Shown: positions 18,487 to 28,540 of the stretch, in pieces
How the letters are laid out: every line of letters starts with the position of its first letter
Numbering within the stretch: position 1 is the first letter of the stretch
NCBI GenBank assembly: GCA_963790775.1
Contig: CAWBPR010000008.1
Span: 186,001-250,000 of the forward strand
Length of the DNA: 64,000 nucleotides
Source: JASJBU01 sp963790775
GTDB lineage: Bacteria; Pseudomonadota; Gammaproteobacteria; Chromatiales; Chromatiaceae
Reading direction: 5' to 3'
Translations under genes and position numbers: made by a program
Notes under the pieces: generated by a model
Databases searched by the model: none
What the model was told of the DNA's origin: nothing
What the model saw: the letters and a program-made list of their open reading frames with translations, nothing else

Positions 18487-21363
18487 TCAATGGCAGATCG
18501 CGCAGCCAATCGGCGTGCCCTTGCTCACCACCACAGTACCATTATTCTCGGTCTCCAGGGTGCGGTCAGCCTTGGCCAGTGAGAGCACCGAGCCCTGGTT
18601 GGTGTCCCGGGAGCCGGGACCATGACAGGCCGAGCAGTCGGCGCCATTGTTGGCATCAGCCAGATTCTCATGCCCACCACGGGCAAAGCTGGTGTTGCCC
18701 CCGACCGGATGCATCCCATGAGGGCCGTCGAGGGTGTTCTGGTTATTCATCGAGGTGCCGTGACAGGTGCTGCACTCGACAATGGTTCCGGTATGTCCCT
18801 GCAGCTGATTGGCAGTCACATTGTCGTTGGCATTCGGATTGGCGTTCGGCCACTCTGCATGGGTGGCGCCGTGGCAGCCTTCACAGAACACCCCGCCATG
18901 TCCCGTGCTGACCCGGTAGAGTTTGGGGTTGCCCGCGCCGGGGTTGGCAAAGCCATTGAATGATGCGGGTACCGCTGGTTCGGCAAAGCGCTTGTTGCTC
19001 GGCACGATGGGGGTGGCCTTGGTGTCACCGCTCAGATAGGCCTGGCGCAGGCGGATGTTGTCGGTATTGCCGTAGCTGTCAGCTGTATTGACCAGGGTAT
19101 TCGCTGTGCTCACCAGGTTGTTGTTCACATCACCGGTATGGCAGGAGCCGCAGCCAGGTTCGTTGGCCCAGGGCACGCGGGGTTGCGGGTCGTTCGGATC
19201 GTAGAAGTCGCCGCCGAGGATAAATGCCCCGGGATTGCTGGGTGAGACGCCGGTACTAAAGTCAGCGCCGACCTGCAGCATGTCGCCGTGACAATCATTG
19301 CACAGCATGCCGCCGTTGAACATCGCGCCGCGCAGGCAGTCGGTGGTGGAGCCCGGGTGACACTGATAACAGGTATCCTCGAGCACCGCCAGGCGTTCGC
19401 TCTGATTGGTGATGGTGCCGGTGGCATTCTGATTCGGCGCCGGCATCGCGGGGAACAGGGTGGTGAACTGGCCATGGTGATTATGCATTACCCGCGAGTT
19501 GCTCTGGTGTGCCAACTGGTTGCGGCCGTTGGCCTCGGTGCCTGGTGCCCCTGCCTTGGGTCCGACCTGGGCCAGGTCTAGGGCGGGGGTGTAGTGGCAG
19601 ACCTGACAGACTACCGGCTTGGCCTGCACCAGGGCCTTGTTGATCAGGCAGTTGCTGTCGCCGTTGCCGTTGTTGGCGGTGATGTCGCAGGGGGTGGATT
19701 GATTGGCGGTATCCACATAGTTGGCGCCATGCTTGAGGTCATGCAGGCGCAGTACGTTGATGTCTGAGGCGTATTCGACGCTGACGACTTGTGGCAGGTT
19801 GTCATCCGGATCATCCAGGCTGGTCACCACCGGAAGACCGGCGCTGGTGAGCGCGTCGGTGGGTTGGCTGGTGCGGCTGCTCTGCACATCCGCGGGATCC
19901 GCATGGCAGTTGACGCAGCTTGCCTCACCGGAGATAGGCAGTACGGTATCCAGCGTGGCGACCACGCTGTTGTTCAGCGTCGCCTGCACACGCACCAGAG
20001 GATAGGGGTTTTCGCGGCCGAAGTCGTCAAATGCGGAAAACGGGATGCCAGCGCCTTCGTACCAGTTTACATTCTCCGCCACATAGCCGAATGGGAAATC
20101 GACGAAGAATGGCTTGTTAATATAGTGTTCATCGATCTGCTGCGGGGCGTTGATGATGTAAGGGTTGGTCAGGCCGGGCATCGCCATCTGTACAGCGGTG
20201 AGGGCTTCGTCGCCACTGTTTACCAGGCCGTCAGCCCCGATGTAGAGATGCTCGACGTTGGGCGCCGGCAGGCCTACGTCATTGGTGACGCTCCCGGACA
20301 GCGGGGTTACAACAGGCGGATAGAAGGGGTCATAGGTCTCCTTCAGGATACTGTCCCAGAAATTGGTCTTGTAGGTGCTGCCGTCATCTTTCAAGCCGGT
20401 AAAACTATTAGATTGGCTGAGTATCGGATCATTCGGGTTGGAAGCCGCCGAGTAGCTGAGAGTCACGCCGGCCGGATTGAGGGTCGGTGAACTGCCTTTT
20501 TCAATAACCTGGGCGAGCAGCACCTGAAATGGCGGCAGGATACTCGCAATACGGGTGTCATAGTCGCCACAGTGCATGCCCAGGTCGTTGATCGCCACGA
20601 TGTTGTAATCGGTATTTTGCGTTTTTACCTGTTCCGCAACCAGGTTGATGTTCCGCCCCACGGAATCTTCGCTGGTGGAGTTGATGGAGGTGTTTGGTGC
20701 GGGCGGCAGATCGCTGATGTCTGCGGTTGTAGTGTCTGAATCCGGTGCGCCATCGTTATCCGTGACCGTCAGGGTCACGTTATAGCTGGCCGCCGCGGTA
20801 TAAGTATGACTGGGGTTGGCCTCGCTGCTGCTGGAGCCATCGCCGAAATCCCAGGCATACGCAACGATATTGCCGTCAGGGTCGGTGGAGCCGGTGCTGC
20901 TGAAAGGAACGCTCAGTCCGGTATTGCCGGTGTAGGGGCCATTGGCCACCGCGATAGGCGCGGTATTGCCCGGTTGTGATGTGATGCTGGCGGTGGTGGA
21001 ACCAGAACCGGTGGCGCCTTGATTGTCGGTTACCGTCAGGCTGACGGTATAGGTGCCTGCGGAAGCGTAGGCGTGACTAGGATTCGCTTCACTGCTGTTG
21101 CTGCCGTCTCCAAAATCCCAGGTGAAGGCGTCAATCGTACCATCCGGGTCAGCAGAGCCGGTGCTGTCGAAGGCGACCAGGATTCCTGCTGTACCGCTAT
21201 AGGAGCCATTGGCATTGGCGGTGGGTGACTCGTTGGCCGCTGTTGTTTCGTCTGCACTGCTGCTCCCTCCCCCGCAACCATTCAGCACTAGCGGGAGAAG
21301 TGTACTGACAGCGAGGATTTTCAGGATGGAGAGGAACGATATGAGTCTATTTGATTTATTCAT
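18487..21363 (-). CDS. PKD-domain nine-haem c-type cytochrome lipoprotein
   Basis: I place the start at the ATG at 21363, which gives a lipoprotein signal peptide with lipobox LNGC (Cys30) and 958 residues. Two PKD beta-sandwich domains lie at about residues 46-130 and 135-220 (each with WDFGDGS). Nine CxxCH haem motifs follow in the C-terminal half: CVNCH, CQVCH, CYQCH, CNDCH, CGSCH, CEGCH, CSTCH, CSACH and CAICH. The last one ends exactly at the C-terminus. The protein is probably an outer-membrane- or cell-surface-anchored electron carrier. Specific donor and acceptor are unknown, and no porin or menaquinol-oxidase gene is adjacent. Confidence 0.9.
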   Translation of the reverse strand: MNKSNRLISFLSILKILAVSTLLPLVLNGCGGGSSSADETTAANESPTANANGSYSGTAGILVAFDSTGSADPDGTIDAFTWDFGDGSNSSEANPSHAYASAGTYTVSLTVTDNQGATGSGSTTASITSQPGNTAPIAVANGPYTGNTGLSVPFSSTGSTDPDGNIVAYAWDFGDGSSSSEANPSHTYTAAASYNVTLTVTDNDGAPDSDTTTADISDLPPAPNTSINSTSEDSVGRNINLVAEQVKTQNTDYNIVAINDLGMHCGDYDTRIASILPPFQVLLAQVIEKGSSPTLNPAGVTLSYSAASNPNDPILSQSNSFTGLKDDGSTYKTNFWDSILKETYDPFYPPVVTPLSGSVTNDVGLPAPNVEHLYIGADGLVNSGDEALTAVQMAMPGLTNPYIINAPQQIDEHYINKPFFVDFPFGYVAENVNWYEGAGIPFSAFDDFGRENPYPLVRVQATLNNSVVATLDTVLPISGEASCVNCHADPADVQSSRTSQPTDALTSAGLPVVTSLDDPDDNLPQVVSVEYASDINVLRLHDLKHGANYVDTANQSTPCDITANNGNGDSNCLINKALVQAKPVVCQVCHYTPALDLAQVGPKAGAPGTEANGRNQLAHQSNSRVMHNHHGQFTTLFPAMPAPNQNATGTITNQSERLAVLEDTCYQCHPGSTTDCLRGAMFNGGMLCNDCHGDMLQVGADFSTGVSPSNPGAFILGGDFYDPNDPQPRVPWANEPGCGSCHTGDVNNNLVSTANTLVNTADSYGNTDNIRLRQAYLSGDTKATPIVPSNKRFAEPAVPASFNGFANPGAGNPKLYRVSTGHGGVFCEGCHGATHAEWPNANPNANDNVTANQLQGHTGTIVECSTCHGTSMNNQNTLDGPHGMHPVGGNTSFARGGHENLADANNGADCSACHGPGSRDTNQGSVLSLAKADRTLETENNGTVVVSKGTPIGCAICH

Positions 21364-21453
21364 TAAGCTGATCCGGAGGTAGGGAGGCTTGGGAATTAAA
21401 GAATAACCATTAAATATGAGAGAGTTATGCTTCAGGTGGGAAAATAGTCCCAA

Positions 21454-22032
21454 TTTGTTTGCAGATCAAGCCATATCCGGCTCTGTTTGGAGTATGTGAA
21501 CAGTTGGAATTGCTGCGCCAAGATGGGGTTGATGGTCGGTAATTATCAATATAACAATAAGTTACGGTTGTTTTTTCTGCTTGACGAGTTTCCATCATTG
21601 GGTTTTGTGGAATTTGTAGAAATGAATCTAAGTAGTTTTAAAGGCGGGAATTTCTGTTGGTGTGTGGCATCTGAGGGCAGTGGAATAGGGGGGAATTAAC
21701 AGAATCAGAGGGATTCAGCGTGATATTTGAGCATTGGCTGCTGGATACATATTTTTACTTGATTACCCTCGATACTCAGCCATTACAGGAGACAGCGAAG
21801 TGCTGTAACCGGTTGAAAATTGATTTAACCACAGAGGACACAAAGTAGAAGTAGGGCTGCAATGTTGCACTGGCGGCCATCTAGAATCCTCTGTGCACTC
21901 TGTGACCTCGGTGGTTTGTTGTCTTGTACGGATAAAAGCGACTGGATGATGGCTGAGCCTCAGGGTATTTTTAAGGTGCATCCTTGCACCATTCTAACCA
22001 GCCATACTGCGGATCTTGGTATATATGATCAG
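21454..22032. other. Intergenic region between nine-haem gene and subtilisin gene
   Basis: Roughly 580 bases without a supported gene. It carries a short inverted-repeat element at 21827-21916 (listed separately) and AT-rich DNA likely to include the promoter of the leftward nine-haem gene. A 70-codon frame at 21487-21699 has no recognisable product. Confidence 0.5.
21827..21916. repeat. MITE-like inverted-repeat element
   Basis: The element begins AACCACAGAGGACACAAAGT. On the opposite strand it begins AACCACCGAGGTCACAGAGT. Seventeen of these 20 terminal bases match, making imperfect inverted repeats around about 50 bp of unique sequence. It contains no gene. Similar ACCACAGAGGACACAGAG-type sequences are, to my knowledge, frequent non-coding repeats in many proteobacterial genomes. 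Only this copy was noticed in the window. Confidence 0.6.
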
Positions 22033-23235
22033 TTATTCTTGATGAGCAATCGGATCTGGATCCCCGTCCGGATCATCAATCGCCACTCCATCTGTGCTGG
22101 GTGGCGCCGTGTGCAGCAGAATGCCGCACACATGGGGCGCCGCCATGGAGGTACCAGACATGGTGGTTACACCACCACCCAGGCGGGTCGAAAGTACGGC
22201 GACGCCAGGCGCCGCGTAATCCACCGGCTCACCCCAGTTGGAGAAGCTGGCAAACACGTCATTAATATCGATGGCGGAGATGGTGTAGACATTCTCGGCA
22301 TCGATATGGGCCGGTTCGAAATCCTCGGCATCATCGCTTTCGTTGCCCGCCGCGAGTGAGAACAGGATGCCTTGTGACGCTGCATTGACAATCGCATTGT
22401 GCATGCTTTCCTGATGGCCGGGGCCGCCCAGGCTCATATTGGCGCAGTCGCCCGTGGCGGCATTGGCGGCAACATAGTCGATACCGGCTACGATCCAGTC
22501 AGTCATGCCGAAACCGCTTTTTGACAGCACCCTGACCGAATGCACCGTGGCGTTCGGGGCGACGCCAACCACATCGATGTCATTATCGATAGCGGCAATA
22601 GTGCCGGCCACATGGGTACCATGACCTGCGGCATCTTCGATATCTTCAGGATCGGCATCGGAACCCAGGGTAACGAAATTGGCGCCAAACCCAAGATTCA
22701 GATCTGGGTGATCCTGGTCAATACCTGAATCGATGATCCAGGCATGCAGTCCAGAGCCGTCAACCGGCCCGCCGATCCGATCAATACCCCAGGGGGTTAC
22801 CTGAGCTGGTTCTTCGTCTTCGTCATAACGTCCCGGACCGCTTCCCGGCGAGGCTGCGCGCTGCTGGTCATCATCGGTATGAGTAGACAACGGGCCGGTT
22901 GCCCAGTAGATCTGATTTGGCTCGAAATAAGCGATTTCGGGGCTGGCGGCGATTTTTGCTGCAGCGGTGGCGGACAGTGAGGCAGAAAAGCCTTTCAGGG
23001 CTTTGGTGAATACGTGACGCAGTTGACCGCCAGCCTGTCTGGTCATTTGTCTGGCGTGGCCGCGTATCTCTCCTCCTGGTACAGAATCTGCGAAGACAAA
23101 GATATAACTGGATTCCGCTTCTTCAAGCAGCGCCTCAGGAACCTCCATCGGCAGGCCTGTTGCCGCAAACACCGGATATAGCCATAACAGGCTCAGTACA
23201 AGGGGAGCTATCGATTTGATAGGTTTTATACGCAT
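22033..23235 (-). CDS. Secreted subtilisin-family serine protease (S8)
   Basis: A 400-residue preproenzyme. A signal peptide covers about residues 1-24. An inhibitor-I9-type propeptide follows (about 43-112, starting SYIFVFADSV). The catalytic domain has the triad Asp169 (IIDSGID), His205 (GHGTHVAG) and Ser363 (SGTSMAAPH), with the oxyanion Asn298 (AAGNES). After Ser363 only about 37 residues remain, so the C-terminal part of the fold is shorter than in subtilisin. GGAGG precedes the ATG. It is in the same orientation as the nine-haem gene but about 670 bases upstream of it. Confidence 0.93.
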   Translation of the reverse strand: MRIKPIKSIAPLVLSLLWLYPVFAATGLPMEVPEALLEEAESSYIFVFADSVPGGEIRGHARQMTRQAGGQLRHVFTKALKGFSASLSATAAAKIAASPEIAYFEPNQIYWATGPLSTHTDDDQQRAASPGSGPGRYDEDEEPAQVTPWGIDRIGGPVDGSGLHAWIIDSGIDQDHPDLNLGFGANFVTLGSDADPEDIEDAAGHGTHVAGTIAAIDNDIDVVGVAPNATVHSVRVLSKSGFGMTDWIVAGIDYVAANAATGDCANMSLGGPGHQESMHNAIVNAASQGILFSLAAGNESDDAEDFEPAHIDAENVYTISAIDINDVFASFSNWGEPVDYAAPGVAVLSTRLGGGVTTMSGTSMAAPHVCGILLHTAPPSTDGVAIDDPDGDPDPIAHQE

Positions 23236-23334
23236 GATTACCTCCGTTTGTGGATTGCGTGCCTTATGGTAAGGAATCCAACGGAAGGTCGAATATGACC
23301 TAGTGCAGCTAGAACCCAGGTATGGGTTTCAGTG

Positions 23335-23389
23335 TGTAACCGGATGTGACGAGGTGTAACGGGCGGAATAGGTTGAAACACACTGTAAC
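23335..23389. promoter_or_regulatory. Helically phased TGTAAC repeats upstream of the protease
   Basis: TGTAAC, TGTGAC and TGTAAC start at 23335, 23345 and 23355, exactly 10 bp apart, and a fourth TGTAAC starts at 23384, nearly three helical turns later. The array lies 100-150 bases upstream of the protease start and upstream of the rightward small genes. Direct repeats on one helix face are typical of OmpR/PhoB-family response-regulator sites. The regulator is unknown. Confidence 0.5.
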
Positions 23390-23477
23390 AGAATGATCGA
23401 TTTCAGAAGTGAGGGAGAAACATTTCCTAATTAAACTATTCATCAAGTTAAAGGGGTTTTGCAGGATCAACCGACAA

Positions 23478-23681
23478 ATGATAAGGCGCTGTTCCACTCT
23501 TAACCCAACTCAGGTCAGGCCCGAACTCTACGGATCTTACCAAGCTGGATCAGGTAATGAGCACTTTGTATGTTACATGGGAGACGGCTGGTATGTGGAG
23601 ACCCGACGCGATGAATACGGACCTTTTCAGAGCCTGAGAGATGCAGAAGACTTTTGTGAAGGCAGATTCAATGCGATCTAG
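23478..23681 (+). CDS. Small conserved-type protein with WYxxTR...GPF motif
   Basis: A protein of about 67 residues whose core reads GWYVETRRDEYGPFQSL followed by a short helix. It resembles the short gammaproteobacterial proteins with W(Y/F)xxTRE...GPF (DUF6316-like), whose role is unknown. I use the ATG at 23478, preceded by an AGGA; the frame is open upstream to a GTG at 23409 and the start is uncertain. It overlaps no other gene and is followed 19 bases later by a second small gene, probably co-transcribed. Confidence 0.6.
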   Translation: MIRRCSTLNPTQVRPELYGSYQAGSGNEHFVCYMGDGWYVETRRDEYGPFQSLRDAEDFCEGRFNAI

Positions 23682-23700
23682 TCTTGGAGCCGTAAACGAC

Positions 23701-23886
23701 ATGAGTAATGCATACTGCCTTGGATGTGGAAAGGAGTTGATGCGGAAACCAGCGTTGCATGGAAGCCCATATCGGGTATGCAGCGAGTGTGCGGAGATCA
23801 TGCAGCAGGACTTTCATAAAGACTTTTTTAAGGTGATGAAGACAGTTTCCAGAAATTTGGACCAGGTGCGAACCGAAAAGATTTGA
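23701..23886 (+). CDS. Small protein with two CxxC zinc-binding pairs
   Basis: About 61 residues. CLGCG near the N-terminus and CSEC about 20 residues later form a likely zinc ribbon, followed by a helical tail with many charged residues. The start at 23701 follows a GGAG and gives MSNAYCLGCGKEL; longer forms from 23641 or 23671 are open. No family recognised. A strong terminator follows, closing the two-gene unit. Confidence 0.6.
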   Translation: MSNAYCLGCGKELMRKPALHGSPYRVCSECAEIMQQDFHKDFFKVMKTVSRNLDQVRTEKI

Positions 23887-23971
23887 CCAACTGAACAGGT
23901 GCAGAATAGATAGAAAGCAACCTGATTAGGCATAGCTTCCCAACGGGGGTGACTACCCCCCTTCCTCCTTA

Positions 23972-24002
23972 GCCCCCTACCCCAGGGGGCGTTTCTTTTT
24001 TA
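23972..24002 (+). terminator. Intrinsic terminator of the small-gene pair
   Basis: GCCCCCT, a 5-base loop and AGGGGGC form a perfect 7-bp GC stem, followed directly by GTTTCTTTTTT. This is a textbook rightward terminator, 85 bases after the zinc-ribbon gene. Confidence 0.85.
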
Positions 24003-24047
24003 GGCATATAATCGCGTCTTGCTTGAGCTAGACCATTACCTAATGGA

Positions 24048-24824
24048 TTAATTGTCCATCTGCAGCTGCAACCAGCTGGTGACGGCATCCAGCAACAGCT
24101 CCTCTTCACCTTCGAAGAAATGATCGGCCCCCGCAACCTGCTGCTGGGTATATCCCGGGTTCGCCTGCATGGCTGCGGAACGGCGCTGGTCGGCGCTGTC
24201 GATCACCTCTGGCAGGTCTTCGCTGCCATAAAGGTCGAGCATCGGTAAACTGAATTCCCCCAGATGCTTTAAATTATCCATCGGACCATTGGCGATTCCA
24301 GGCCCCATGCCAATGGCGATAAAACCCTCGACGGGGTCTCCGCCGGTGGCGAGATAGAATGCAGTCATGGTCGAGCCCTGGCTGTGGCCGATCAGCACCA
24401 CGCGCTTTGCCCCAGACTGCCGGGCATGGCGAATGGCGGCATTGATGCGTCCCGGCACATGGCCGTAAATGGCGGCATAATCCTTATGCTCCGCGTCGTT
24501 GTCCAGCACCGGCATCTGAAGCGACAGGGTGTGCCAGCCTGACTGGGCCAGCTCCACCCGCAGAGGTTGCACGACGCTCGGCCAGTCGGGATGTACCCCG
24601 GTGCCGTGCATGATGACAGCGACCTGTTCCAGGCTGCCATCACTCGCTGGAGTATCGATGGCAAGAAACTCTCCGCGGTCGTCACGCAGATGGATGGCAG
24701 TCCCGTCGAGCAGTGCATCGACGATCTGATTTTCCCAGCGTTTCTCCTTCGCCAGATCCGAGGCCTGCAGGCCGAATGGTACAAGGGCCAGCAGGCCCAA
24801 TAGCAAGGTGTGGCGTAGTGACAT
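24048..24824 (-). CDS. Exported alpha/beta hydrolase, DUF3530-like
   Basis: About 258 residues. The ATG at 24824 starts a signal peptide (LLLGLLALVPFGLQA). The nucleophile elbow is GHSQGS. The family-type acid and base are likely Asp (LDLYGSEDLPEV) and His (VAGADHFFEG). The pattern fits the DUF3530 group of proteobacterial periplasmic hydrolases. The substrate is unknown. It is separate from the ABC operon upstream on the same strand. Confidence 0.8.
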   Translation of the reverse strand: MSLRHTLLLGLLALVPFGLQASDLAKEKRWENQIVDALLDGTAIHLRDDRGEFLAIDTPASDGSLEQVAVIMHGTGVHPDWPSVVQPLRVELAQSGWHTLSLQMPVLDNDAEHKDYAAIYGHVPGRINAAIRHARQSGAKRVVLIGHSQGSTMTAFYLATGGDPVEGFIAIGMGPGIANGPMDNLKHLGEFSLPMLDLYGSEDLPEVIDSADQRRSAAMQANPGYTQQQVAGADHFFEGEEELLLDAVTSWLQLQMDN

Positions 24825-24917
24825 GCTCTCAATCCCCAAGGTTTTTCGTTATGTAATGGCTTGGTCTGTAAGACAGCCTGGTAGTTCCGCCCAGCTTCGT
24901 GATAGCTGTCGCATCAA

Positions 24918-26021
24918 TTAATCATAGCCGGTCATCTCGAGAAAACCTTTGCCGAGCGCCTCTCCGGATGACTCATCCCTGACCTCCACCGCTCCCTCCC
25001 AGTAATTTACGCTGAGGCGCATCTCCTGATCGGCCAGCAGGGCGCTGATCCGCCAGGGATTTGGCGCTCCCTCCAACTCTAAGCGCCACTCGATAGGATA
25101 GCGTCGGTCCTCAGAATCCCAGAATTTGAGAGGTGTCAGGCGAATCTGCTGCGGCTTCAGGCGTTGCTTCAGCCCAGCAGCATCGCTGATTGATCCCGCA
25201 CTGAAGGGATCAATGGAGCCATCTTTGCGCCTCAGCTGGTAGTACATCAGATTGCGACCATCCTGCAGCTGCAGGGAAAACCAGTCCCACCCCTGCTGAT
25301 CAACCCCGAGGGCGCTGGTGCTCCACTCCCGGTCGAGCCAGCTCTGGCCCTGAACCCTCAGGTTCGCACCCTGGTAGTTGAGTGTGCCAGAGGCCCGCAG
25401 ACGGGGGATCGAATAGTAGTAGGAGGCATTGCCCGGCGTGCCGCTCTTCTGGCTGAGGCCGTTGTCACCCTGCAGGATGATCGGACTCAGCGGCCGCAAC
25501 TCGAGGCGCAGCTCGAACTCATCAGTGGGGACCCGCAATTGCCAGGGCGCATCATCAGCCACCTGCTGTAATTGCCAGTCTTCCAGCCAGACCTTGAATG
25601 GCTGGAGGGTGGCGCCGGCCAGTCCTGCTCCCTGCCGGGCGAAGCGTTCGAAGGCGCGATGCTTGCCGGCATGCAGATCACTCAGCGCCGCATGCCCCAT
25701 CCAGATCTGGTTGCTGCGCCAGGCGGATGAGCTTGCAATCGGCCTGGGCTGCAGAGCGATACGGAACAGGGTTACCTGAAAACCGAAGTCGCGACCATCC
25801 TCCGCCCGCAAGTTGCCGGTAAAATACCACCATTCATTGCGAAACTCGGGATGGGGGCCATGATCCTGTGGAAAACGGAACGCCCGTGGCTCGAAGGCGC
25901 GGGCAAAACCCTCATCACTGACTCCGCCCAGCGCCTGCGCGACCTGCAAAGGTTCTGGTTGTGGCGTGTCTGCTGTACAACCCGTCAGCAGCAGGATGCT
26001 AAGCAAGGCGAGCCAGGACAT
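24918..26021 (-). CDS. Lipocalin-like (CrtC/AttH-type) lipoprotein of an ABC exporter
   Basis: About 367 residues. The ATG at 26021, after a GGAG site, begins a lipoprotein signal with lipobox LLTGC. The mature protein carries the motifs of the CrtC/AttH lipocalin-like family: EWWYFTGNLRAEDGRDFGFQVTLFR near the N-terminus and SWLDREWSTSALGVDQQGWDWFSLQL in the middle. Family members usually follow an ABC ATPase and an FtsX-like permease, as here. The start codon lies within a few bases of the permease stop. The gene is intact although both transporter subunits upstream are broken. Likely a periplasmic or outer-membrane partner in lipid or lipoprotein transfer. Confidence 0.88.
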   Translation of the reverse strand: MSWLALLSILLLTGCTADTPQPEPLQVAQALGGVSDEGFARAFEPRAFRFPQDHGPHPEFRNEWWYFTGNLRAEDGRDFGFQVTLFRIALQPRPIASSSAWRSNQIWMGHAALSDLHAGKHRAFERFARQGAGLAGATLQPFKVWLEDWQLQQVADDAPWQLRVPTDEFELRLELRPLSPIILQGDNGLSQKSGTPGNASYYYSIPRLRASGTLNYQGANLRVQGQSWLDREWSTSALGVDQQGWDWFSLQLQDGRNLMYYQLRRKDGSIDPFSAGSISDAAGLKQRLKPQQIRLTPLKFWDSEDRRYPIEWRLELEGAPNPWRISALLADQEMRLSVNYWEGAVEVRDESSGEALGKGFLEMTGYD

Positions 26022-26025
26022 AGAG

Positions 26026-28540
26026 TTACTCCTCGCGCAGGGCGAGGGCGAGAGACGTCCTGCCCATGCGCCACGCCGGATAGAGCCCTGCCAAGAGTGC
26101 AGCGCCCACCGCCAGCAGCAGGGCCTCAACGACTGCATCCACAGGCAGCAGGGTGGTTATGCTCCAGCCGAAGGCGCGGCGGTTGATCACCTCTATCAGC
26201 ACTTCGGACATCAACCAGCCAAGCGGCAGCGCGAAGAGACCGGCGTAGAGCCCCATCAAACTGGTCTGCAACAGGGTGAGACGGGAGAGCTGGCCGGGGG
26301 TTACGCCGGTGGCGCGCAACACCGCCTGCTCACGGGTGCGCTCGAGCTGCAGCGCCATCAAGGCGCTGAGTACGCCGATGAAAGCGACCCCGATCGCCAA
26401 CAGGCGCAATACCTGTGTGATGGCGAAGGTACGGTCGAAAATCCCCATGGAATAGTCGCGGATCTCGCGGTTGGAGCGAATGCTAAGCTGACTGATCCAA
26501 CCCTTCAAGGGCCTGGCGAATGGCCTGCATGGCGGCACCCGGTTCCACATCAGGCTGCAGGATGACGCCGACCGTGGTGAAGGCGTCATCACCCCAGTAT
26601 CGGGTATAGGCGCTTGCAGGCAGGCTGATCAGGCCCTGATCCGAACCGTAGTCATAGAATACCCCGCCAACGGTCAGGCTGAGTGTACCTTCGAGGGTGT
26701 CCAGGGCTACCTTATCCCCGGTCTGCAGGCCATGCCGGAAGGCATAAGGTTCGGATATCAGCACCAGCTCGCCGCGTTGATAGCCGGGCCAGAGGTCTGC
26801 CAGAGGCGGTTCCAGGAATTTGAAGCCCTTATGGGTGTTGGCGGCAAAATCCAGGATCAGCAGATCCACCGGTCCATGCTGGCCTTGGATCTTGACTCGG
26901 CGGCCGGTGCTGGTATCTGCCACCCCCGGTACGGCCTGGATCCGCTGGCGGGTCTGGGGCAACAGGGGCACATCGGAACTGCTCGCGCGACTTGAGACCG
27001 CTGACACATAAAGGTCGCTGCGCAGGGTGTAGGCCAGCCAGTCAGCGACCGTGGCGCGGAAGCTGGTGATCATGATGCTGACCCCCAGGGTGGCGGCAAC
27101 CGCTACGCTGAGGGCGGCGATGGAGAGTCCGGTGCGGCTCAGGTTTGCGCCTATACCCCGCAGGGCAAAGCGCACCAGCAGCCCGCCAGGCTTACCCGGT
27201 CGATTGCTCAGGCGGCTCAACAGAGCGACGCCCAGAGGCACCAGCAGACTGTAACCGGCAATGATCATGAACAGACCGCCGAAACCCCCCAGCAGATTTT
27301 TACCGGAGCTGCCGATCAGCCACCAGCCAAGCAGCAGTATGGCGATGCCGAGCAGACCTGCCCAGGGCAGACCTTTTTGTACACGGACCTCCAGTTGTGA
27401 GCGGCGCTGGGCGCTGACCGGGACGGTGCCTGCCGCTTCGATCGCCGGCGCCAGGGCCGCGAGCAGGGTGACGCCGAGACCGACCAGCACACCCTTCAGC
27501 AGGATCAGCGGCTGGATGGTCAATTGGGTAACGGTGAGCACGAAATAGAGATCATTGATGGTGCGGGTCACCAGCTCTACCAGATATTGCGCGGTGACTA
27601 TGCCCAGCGCCAGGCCCACAGCGGTGCCCAGCACCCCCATCAGTGTGGCTTCCAGCAGCAGCAGGCGGAACAGGGCCTGGCGTGTGACCCCAAGCAGGCG
27701 CAGGGTGGCCAGCAGCTGGCGACGGCGCAGCACAGAGAAGGTCATGGTGTTGTAGATCAGAAAGGCTCCCACCAGCATGGCTAGCAGGCTCATCGCGGCC
27801 AGGTTGATCTGGAATGCCTCGATCATCTCCATCATCACCCGGGTGCGGGAGGAGGGGACCTCCAGACGCAAGCCGGGAGGCAGCGCGTCAGCCAGTGCTG
27901 CTGCCTGTTCCGGCTGCAGAATCAGATCGATCCGGTCGAGTCGTCCCGGACTGTCGAGTAGTTCCTGAGCGGTACTGATGTCGGCCAGCAGCAGGCCCTC
28001 GAGGATTGCGGGATTATCCCCGCTGAGCAGGTCCACGACTTGCAGCGTGACAGCACGCCCGGCGATGGAGACCGTCAGATTATCATCAGGTCCAATTCCG
28101 AGGCGGCGGGCGGTGATGCTGGACAGCAGGACACTGGCAGGTTCGAGAAACAGGTGTCTGGCGGCATTCGCGTCCAATCCGCCACTGAGTTGCCGGAAAT
28201 TCTCCTCGGCCAGGGGGTCGATGCCGATCAGCTGAAGGTTTTCGACCCCCAGTTTGACCAGCCCTTCGACGACGGGGGCAGCGTGCCGCAGACCCTGCTC
28301 GACACGCAATTCACGGTAGTAAGATTCCGCCACGCCGGCAGGACCGCCGATGATCTGATGGGTTGCCTTGCCGGTAAGGCTTTCAGCAGAGAGCAGGAAG
28401 GCCTGACGGGCGCTCTGATTGGCCAGGTCGATGGCTACGATGACGGCAACACCGAGGGCGATGCCAAGGATGGAGAGCCAGCTCTGCCAGGGGTGGCGAT
28501 GCATATGCCGCAGGGTGCTGAGCAGCAGCAGCCGGCTCAC
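26026..28540 (-). pseudogene. FtsX-like ABC permease, frameshifted
   Basis: Two frames together make one permease of about 836 residues. The first (685 codons from the GTG at 28540) has a MacB-type periplasmic domain and two FtsX cores; it runs into TAG at 26483-26485. The rest continues one base out of frame (SIRSNREIRDYSMGIFDRTF, then four hydrophobic segments) to 26026. At the junction TCAG is present twice in tandem (plus-strand 26488-26495). Removing one copy restores DQLSIRSN and the full length. The start overlaps the ATPase stop (GTGA). The last membrane block is lost, so the product is probably non-functional unless the shift is a sequence error. Confidence 0.85.
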
